This document shows, piece after piece, positions 1-9,400 of a DNA stretch of 32,260 nt. The notes beneath the pieces were generated by a model. It was not told the DNA's origin. It did no database searches and saw only the letters and a list, made by a program, of their open reading frames with translations. Origin of the DNA: Ophiothrix spiculata (taxonomy: Eukaryota; Echinodermata; Ophiuroidea; Amphilepidida; Ophiotrichidae); assembly GCA_000969725.1 (NCBI GenBank), contig JXSR01S022821.1; one strand, 5' to 3'. Each line of letters begins with the position of its first letter. Position 1 is the first letter of the stretch. Made by a program: the position numbers and the translations under genes.

Positions 1-297
1 TCATTTTATGCCCTTAATTAGTGTATTAACATATGCTGATTCCAAAACCGTTGGGGTTGGAACTTCAACCCCAGAAAACTAAAAAGATATTCTGAATGTT
101 TTGAAGAACTATACTTCTCTTGTTATTTATGCATTGAAATATACGGGTGATACTACGGATGAATACGAATCAAATCTGAGTAAACAGTCTGGGTAAACAG
201 GCAATTTATTACGCAGCCACCCTCCTCTGCCAAAACCATAGGTTTTTACCAGACTGTAAAGCACCTAACTTCTAATTTTGGATTTCTTTTTTTTCAG
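1..297 (+). other. Upstream intron sequence of the coiled-coil/CAP-Gly gene
   Basis: No coding signal is seen here. The stretch ends in a pyrimidine-rich tract followed by CAG at 295-297, a good 3' splice site for the exon starting at 298. It is therefore the end of an intron whose upstream exon lies outside the window. Confidence 0.6.
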
Positions 298-469
298 GAC
301 TTCAGTTAGAGAAAGAGATTATGAAATCATTGAGTTGAAGGAGAAATTAGAAACAACAAGAAAAGATTTGAGATGTGAGCGGGCTAAATGCGAGGAAATG
401 GGCTTGAAGATAGACGACTTACATCAGCAAGTCCGATATGAAATGAAACGCAATGAAAAAATGGAAAAG
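298..469 (+). CDS. CAP-Gly gene, exon 1 of those in window (coiled coil)
   Basis: The exon follows a TTTTTTTTCAG acceptor and ends at AAG|GTAAGA. It opens with the last base of a split codon and reads TSVRERDYEIIELKEKLETT onward to KRNEKMEK. The composition is almost entirely charged and aliphatic, as in a coiled coil. It ends in phase 0 and joins exon 2 without disturbing the helical pattern. The true start codon is not in this window; the ATG at 278 lies in the intron tract. Confidence 0.8.
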
Positions 470-3400
470 GTAAGAGACAAAGTCACTGCTGTGTACGCGG
501 GGTGGTACTCAAATCTGGAAAAATTGAAAAACCACCAATCCAAATACCAGTTTTCAAGAAAAAGGGACCCATCCACCCGCCCATCCATATACCAAATCTC
601 CTAAATTCCGAGTCAATTTAATCGAAGAACACATTTCCCCCCCCCCCCAAATTTCCACTATTTTGGCAAAATTATCGTTAGCTTTGAGAAGAAAGTCACG
701 CAAATTTTGAAAAATGATTCCATCAAAATACCAAATTTTGAGAAGAAAAAGGACCGATTGAAATACTTGAAATACCAGAGAGCCTGATTTTACTACCCAA
801 ATTTGTGGCACGTCCCCATAACCCCTTTTGTACTAAGTACCCCCCGCCCCGGGCTGTGTAGAACTAGTGTTGTTTCCTTGATCCTCCCTCCAACAGCACC
901 CTCCCACAGACTTGGCAGCGAGCATGGGCACTGTGCACGCTGCCTGGGCAAGCCTCCTCTCACTGCCTGGAGACGTTGGACATGCTATGTTGGACATGTA
1001 GTAGACACAGAGCCCTAAACAGTGCTAGTGCGGTGTTAAGACAATTTCCTTAAGTGATTCAAAATATACCATTCCAGAAAATTAATAAACAAGTCCATTA
1101 TAATATAAGTCACAAACTGGAGCTAGCTACATCCACAAAGTTGCTACCAGAGATTACCTGGGTTTGTGGTGCAAGAGGTCCCAGGTTCTAATCCAGGGGG
1201 AACCCACCCATTTCAGACAAGCAGAAGTGAGAAAAAGTGTTAGCCTAAGATTGATGAAAAATGAAATTGAACAACTGTAATATGAGCCAACATGTAGACT
1301 AAAAATGCATAAGAATAGTTTGAAATCAATTAAAAAGTTATTTGAAGTAACATTAGTCAACTTTCAAACCTATTTTCGTGAGCAGAATTTTGTGAAAAAC
1401 CTGACAATTGTGACATTTCTGCGCGTATTAAATTAACGTTTTTAAGCTTCACTAACTACATTGACCAACATGAAAAATGAACATATTCGCAGTTAGATGA
1501 TGACTTGGCAAAATTGGCGAAAATTAATTTTTGGCGAAAATAACCATGTTTACAGTAAATCTTTTATGGGAATTGATGGACAACAGAATACATAAAATAT
1601 AATTTTTATGACAAAGCAATTATCTCTTCGAAACTACTAACAATCACCTTCATCTTGTTCCAGTCGGTTTCTTGGTCATTGCAGTGCCCATTTATACCCT
1701 TGTAAGGCCTAAAAAGGTTGTTGACTTGCCCTCTGCGACAGACCCAAAATTTAGGGTCACTTTTTTGTGTGTGAACTTTTACTTATCTCAACAGTAAATT
1801 TCGAGAAAATAGCATGATATTTGGGTTGAGTTTACAACAATATTTACAAAATGTTATATATTTGCTTGAAACAAACATAAATCTTGAATAAATAAACTAC
1901 ACAACATTTACATGAACTATTTTAAACAGTTATTCTTGGTCAATTTGTGGGAAAAAAAAGAAGAAAAAAAAGATCCGACCGGCCGACCATCAATTTCACC
2001 ATTAAAGGGCAAGTTAACAATGTTTTTATTTTTGGCCTAATTGCAATTAAAACTCATCTTATACAGAATATTGTTGATGTTTTTCATCACAGGAACTGGA
2101 CAAAGTCCCCATCTTACAGAAGGAAATGGATGCAGTAAATGCAAAAATGCAAGAAACAGAGGACGCAATGGATAAAAAGAAAGCACACATCATCCTAGCA
2201 AGAGCCACACACAGGGACGACAAAGACAAAATGGCTGCCATGGAAAAGGAATTGGCACGGTTACAGGCACTTGAGGAAGAACTTGAACTAGCTAATAGTG
2301 AAGTGTACACATTGAAACAACTACTTATAGGGAAAGACAGATTGGTGATGAAGAAATCACAGGAACTGGAGAATGCTAAGGAACGACGTGAAGATGAGGG
2401 AGGAGGAGGGAGAAGGGTTGCCAGGGGGAAATATGCAAATAATGTTGGAGGTGTTAAGATTATGAGGATGGATTCAAGGTAATAACTTGAGCAAATATTG
2501 TTTATCATCATCAGTTGGCTTGCGGAGTAATCAACTAAGGGCTAGGCTATACTCGGCCTCCACACAAATTTTTCACTATCAAACATTTGGTTGTGTTGTA
2601 CCAAATAAATGTGATCGAATTAAAAGTATAGACTTGTATCAAACATTTGACGCTGTTCAATGACTTTACCGTGATTCAATTTAACACATGCAATTTAGCG
2701 CAAAGTTTAATTTTCTACTCAGTGTTGAAGATATTTTACTAGGAGTCACTCCTTACTTTGATGTTACAACCAAATGTTTGATAGGGAACAAATTTGTGTG
2801 GAGGCCAAGTATAATAGCCTAAACCTTGAATTTTTCTCCAGTGATAAAGATCCTGTGCTAATTTAAGATAGCTTATCTGAACTCATCAGATGTGAATGTC
2901 CATCTCAAACCAGTTTCATCAAAGTCATTAACAGTTATTTACATACCTGCAAATACACAACAAAAAATTATTTCACCAAAGTACGGTTTGAATTACAAAA
3001 AGTGCAGAAATAAATATAGGAGGTTAAAGAATGAAGTCTTTGAGAAATCGAGCAAATTTTTTTTATAATCCATAAACTTACTATGTTGAAGCAAAACCAT
3101 AGAAGCAACAGCTGACAAAAAAGAATTAAATCAAAAATTGTATAACCCACATAGTGCTTAGTTTGTGAATAGCTGTATCTTTTATCTTTTCTAGCTCTCC
3201 AACCTTGATGCGTCACTCAAGCCGACAAGACGCCTGGGATATGTCATCTTCATCTAATTCATCAGGCCCACCCAGCACAGTCAGTAACAGTAGCCAAAGA
3301 CAGGAACGCAAAGTAAGTCGGTTTGGGAAGCACTCCTCCCTTAACACCTTACAGGTGCATTTGGACAAAATATCTGCAAATGATCTGCATTTATTATTAT

Positions 3401-6400
3401 GTTTGATAATAATAGTCAAATACCAATTATTGTATTTGATCGAAACCTTCAAAAAATCAAAAAATCAAAAACTAGGATTTCGGTTTGGATCTTGATCTTG
3501 GGTATGAGGCTTTTCTCTAAAAGTGTCTATTGATAATATAATATATTAGGAAAGAGGTTGAAAATTGTTTGTAAAACATTGCTTTTACATCAGAGATTAA
3601 ATAAATCAAAATAAATTTCAATCATGCATTTGATCTGCCAATAAAGCTAATTGTAAGATGTCAACTACAGAGGGCAGTATTTATAATTAGTAAGAAAATC
3701 AAAATATTTTGAAATACAGGGTTTGAATTTGGCAATGAAACTTTGCAAACTGATATTACTGCTAATACTTCAAATGATACAAAAATCTCAAACTGATTGG
3801 AAAATAGTTGCGGATGATGCTGAACCTGAGCAATGCCCCTTTTAAACATGAAAATAAACCAAATACGTCTTAAACGGGAGATAGGTATGAGCACAGAATT
3901 GTTGCCAACGTAGCGCCCACCAGGTGGCTTGGTAATGCTTGGCATGGGATTTGGGTGCGCTAGACCTGGGGTGGGGGATGGGTGGTCGAATAACATCTCC
4001 AACATGGTCAAAAGAGGCAATTTTTATATAGACTTCATTAAGGAGAAATGGGATGGCAGTAATATATCACTTGTCAGCTCCACCCCAGTCTTAAGAGTAG
4101 CCAAAATCTTGATCACAAAGTGTGGCTATATATGCAGCGATCACATCACAAGTTCTGATGTTATCATTGTTATGTTTTGGTATCATAATATAGTGCGTTC
4201 AGCATATTCAGCAGCCTACACTTGTTGGGCACATCTTATACAAATGCTGTGGTAACGTTCAAAATTTGATATACAGGAAGTATGGCTACAAAATACATAT
4301 AGAAGTCTAAATACACAATACCTACAATCTTCTGCAAAACTCGTTGGGACACTAATGCTATGCACACAATTACAATAAGAAAGGTTGGCCATTTATGTAA
4401 AATTGCTTCTGCGATCTTATAGAAAACTTAAATTGTTACCGTTTACAAAACTTTTTCAATCCCCTTCCTCCCGCCCCTCCTGAATCAATGTTGTGCACAT
4501 ATATGTCTAAAATACTCAACATTGATTAAGGGGAGCGGGGAGAGTGCTTAATATCACTAAGTGTCCCAACACTTTTGCAGAAGATTGTAGAACTCTGAAT
4601 ACACAATAACTATAAGTCTCATCCATTATTTTACATTCAACAGGGTTCTCATCGACGCTCTAAGTCGCGTCTTGACATCAACGAACCACCAAATGGAACC
4701 ATACCAGAACCAAGACCAAAATCAGCTCCTGAGAGGAATTCCTCCAACCAATCTCCACCTAATCTATGCTCCATGAGCACAAACAACGGAGGATTCTTAA
4801 AACTTTTATATAACGATGGAACAACCCAAGACATGCCGACCGTATATGATCTTTATACACCTGATGGGTCTTATTCACCTGTTGGTGAGAAATCTCTCAC
4901 CCCTAGTTTAAGAAATGGATCAGTCCATTCTTCCTCATCATCTGATAAATTGGATGAGTCCACTTCTTCAAGTAGGATGCAAGCAGGTTCTCTAATGTTT
5001 GAAGATGACTTTATGGCAGCTCAGTTTATACGTTTTGACGATAGAGTTAGGTTACGGAAACCTGGCGCAAAACCAGGTTTGTATTAATAAATAGTAGGCC
5101 TATATATTTCTTTTTAAATTTTCTAATGATAAAAAACATATGTTCCCAAATGAATGCTTAAATTGTTTTTGTCCAGAAAATAAATTGCATTTGCACCATT
5201 TGAAACTAGCAAGAGGAATAATTTTGTACTGATTTTAAACCATTTCTTACAATGCTTGACACCCATTATTCTATGATAGTCAGGGATGGAATGATACTTT
5301 CAGGCGCCCGTGGCAAAAATATTTCAGCTGCCCTTTATGACAATACCAGCGACAACCGACCTATGAGACTTAGAAGGTAGACACAAATTTGTTAACGTAG
5401 CTTTTGAAAACTGACAAACAAAAACAAAGTCCCAAGTTTTTCCAAGTAAACCAAAAACTTGTTGAGCAACTGGCCCTTTCTTTTTGAGCAACCAGCCCTT
5501 AGTGGCCAAAATCAAGCGGCCCATATGGAGATTGCCAAAATGCCACCATTATCAGCCCGCCAATGATGATAGTTCTATTAGTTTGTCAAAAAAAATGAAA
5601 ATTTGTACTTTTTGAACTCTAAGTGCTAATCCGACCTCCATCACCATTCGTTCCTGTCACGGTCTTGATCTAATGATCCCTAGGACAAACAGACGTATTG
5701 GGGACAGAGCCTTTTCAGTGGCTGCACCTAGGATATGGAACTTGCTTCCGTCGAACATTCGTCGTTCACAAAGTGTTCAAACTTTCAAATCCGCTGTCAA
5801 ATCATATCTCTTTGTATAATTTCTTTTGCATTTTATTGTTCATTGTACTTGTATATTTCTGTTTGTATGTATGCGCTTTGAATCCTCTGGCAAAGGCGCA
5901 TTATAAATGCTGGTTTTATTATTATTATTATAATGGTACTTTTACATAACTTTATCAGACACAAAAACATTTCTTGTGAAATTTAACCATATTTTCAGTT
6001 AATTCAAACCATTAACAGATTATGTTGGTTATTCCACACACCCTTTTTGTTAAACAGCAAATGTTTCAAAGGATTTTAAATCATCTTAAAAATTCAGCTA
6101 AACTTCCATTTACTTTTGTGTGGACATTTTGCATCCCCTTGGCTGATGCCCGATGTTCAATTTAAATTGAATGGTGTATTACAGCCACGTTTACATAAGT
6201 GTACATATTTTTGTTTGTGTAACAGGAAGCTGTAAAACAAATGATATACTGACAGGAATCGTTAAGTTTGTTGGTAAAATGGACAAGGAGAAGACGGATC
6301 ACAGGCTGTATGTAGGCCTCAAACTGGATGATCCTAGTAAGTTGGTTTCTGTTTGGTTTGTATCCTTAGAGTGATTAACATACCTCTCATTTTTAGCATC

Positions 6401-9400
6401 TTTGCTGCTTTGTTATCATTCACCTCAGTTACATCTTGAAACATTAATAAGGAGCTTTAAATTTCAAGACAGGTCATTCTAGTGACAGCAGGATCACAAG
6501 GTAAACTGAAACTAGGAATATCTCAAAACATATCAAAATGTACCATTGTTCGCATTCCACACTCATGCACTTTGCATCTTCATATTCCACTTGACATTCC
6601 AAAGTACGCAATTTTGGTAACTATTGTGCTGCATTGTTATGTAATGAACAACTGCAAGCTGATTAATGTAAACATGATGGAATTTAACTGCATAGTCCGG
6701 GTATTTAGCGCAGCACGTTGATCCATTGTGCACACCACCTGTATTGAAATTGAAAGCTCCCTATTATTTCATCAAGACTGGCATATAAAGGTGAAATGAA
6801 CATTTATGACCATAAACAATGAACCGAGGCTGAAAGACAGTTCTTTTAAAGAAATTAATCTCCAATAACTTTTTGAAAATATTTAAACCCAATTCTGTGA
6901 TATTAATGTTGAAGGAATTCTATATGTGGTGTACAAAGTACTAATTAGAAACCATATATTAAAGAAAGTGCAGATAGGAAACAGGTCTATTTGCACCCGA
7001 AAAACTCAGCTAAGTTAGGGGATTGTGCCACGTGGGCGCCATGCCTGAACCAACGCTGCGTGAGTGCATAGTGACCCCGCTCTGCATTCTGTTGCGCGCT
7101 ACTATTACTTGAATACAACACAATATGCATCTTACATTTTTCCACCAAATTGTGCGTAAGCAAGGAACAATGCTCGACTGTCTCGATAGCAACATTATCA
7201 GTCAAATTGCCATTCTGTTGCCAGAGTACATTAGAAATTATATACTACATAAATAAATTTAAGAGAGTTGATTGGTTTGAACACGATCACATGATTTCAA
7301 ATAGTTTGAACCACCTTGAGAAAAGCCGTAAATAGTTCTTTTTGAAAAAGACTATTTACGGCTCTAACGAACTATTTACGGGTCTGAAAAGACTATTTAC
7401 GGCTGACGTCATCAAAGTCCGATGTGCGCAAGCGTTCTTAGCGCTAGTCACAGTGGATACAATACGTTTTGTGATTTGTGAACATGAATAATAACATTTT
7501 AAAATGGGTAATTAAAAATCTCATTATGAAATTTATTTAAGCAGTATATAAAACAAATATATACTGACTTTTTCAGATCTCTGGATTAAAACTATGGTCC
7601 TTCAGTGACTAAAATTATGCTATTTTACTTCGGGTTGCGCCCCTCAGTAAAATAACAATTTTAGTCACTTCAGGCCCATAGTTTTAACCAGAGATCTTCA
7701 AGTCAGTATATATTTGTATAATATATTGCAGAAGTCAGCCAGAAGTATTGTACTTTGTTTACTTGGAATACACTGAATGCTATTGGATCTTTCCATTCCA
7801 TTCTTCTACTTATTTTATCAAACTGTGATTAGAAAGTCTTGACTTATTTGTAATTTTAAATCATCAGATAGATTATAGTCTTCGCATTATTTGTCTGCCT
7901 TGCAACTAATACATTGGTTGTAAAGTTGAAGGCGTTAATGGCTATCTTTTTTCATTCTTATCAACAGTCTATGGTGCTGGACAATGCATTTGAAAATACT
8001 TTTGATGGGGATATGATTACTGGCACTCAAATTTCTGAAATGTGAAAACATGCAAAACCAATACCTTTTTGTTACCACTCCCACCCTTTATGGAGTGGGA
8101 TGGGGAGTCCTTATACCAAGGACTGTTACAAGCACATTAATTTATAACAAATTTGCTCTCTTTTCAATCTAGTTGGTGATACAGATGGTGTGATCAATGG
8201 TAAAAGATACTTCAATGTGAACATGAAGCATGGCAAACTAGTCCGGATAAATGCGATCTTATCCGTCCTGAATCCCAAGGTAAAGCAAACTAGTCCATGA
8301 GGACCCCCCTTATGCACTTAAGTGTTAAGGCAAACTAGTCAGAATCAATGTTATCTTATCCGTCTTGAATCCTAAGGTAAGGTAAACTAGTCCGAATCAA
8401 TCCTATCTTATCTGTCTTGAACCCTAAGGTAAGGTAAATTAGTCTGAATCAATGCTATCTTATCAGTCCTGAACCCTAAGGTAAGGCAAACTAGTCCGGA
8501 TCAATGCTATCTTATCCATCTTGAACCCCAAGGTAAGGTAAACTAGTCCGGATCAATGCTATCTTATCCGTCTTGAACCCTAAGGTAAGGTAAACTAGTA
8601 CGAATCAATGCTATCTTATCCGTCTTGAACCCTAAGGTAAGGTAAACTAGTCTGAATCAATGCTTTCTTATCAGTCCTGAACCCTAAGGTAAGGCAAACT
8701 AGTCCGGATCAATGCTATCTTATCCGTCTTGAACCCTAAGGTAAGGTAAACTAGTCCGAATCAATGCTATCTTATCCGTCCTGAATCCTAAGGTGAGGCA
8801 AACTAGTCCGAATCAATGTTATCTTATCCGTCCTGAATCCTAAGGTGAGGCAAACTAGTCCGGATCAATGCTATCTTATCAATGCTATCTTATCCGTCTT
8901 GAACCCTAAGGTAAGGTAAACTAGTCCGAATCAATGCTATCTTATCCGTCCTGAACCTAAGGTAAGGCAAATTAATCTGCATCAATGCTATCTTATCCGT
9001 CCTGAACCCTAAGGTAAGGTAAACTAGTCCGCATCAATGCTATCTTATCCGTCCTGAACTCTATAAAAGGTAAGGCAAACCAGTCTGCATCAATACTATC
9101 TTATCCGTCCTGAAACCTAAGGTAAGGCAAACTAGTCCGCATCAATGCTATCTTATCCGTCCTGAACTCTATAAAAGGTAAGGCAAACCAGTCTGCATCA
9201 ATGCTATCTTATCCGTCTTGAACCCTAAGGTAAGGTAAACTAGTCCGAATCAATGCTATCTTATCCGTCCTGAACCTAAGGTAAGGCAAATGGTAAGGCA
9301 AACCAGTCTGCATCAATGCTATCTTATCCGTCTTGAACCCTAAGGTAAGGTAAACTAGTCCGAATCAATGCTATCTTATCCGTCCTGAACCTAAGGTAAG

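Larger units (their letters stand above)
6337..8172 (+). other. Intron 5 (1.8 kb) with several foldback sequences
   Basis: No exon is seen. It holds a MITE-like element at 6449-6766, a small palindrome with repeated ACTATTTACGG at 7326-7405, and a foldback at 7553-7712. It ends TTGCTCTCTTTTCAATCTAG before exon 6. Confidence 0.6.

Noticed and set aside
2059..2511. 150-codon open frame on the - strand
   Set aside because: It is a shadow of CAP-Gly gene exon 2; its Ser/Leu richness follows from the Glu/Lys-rich coding strand.
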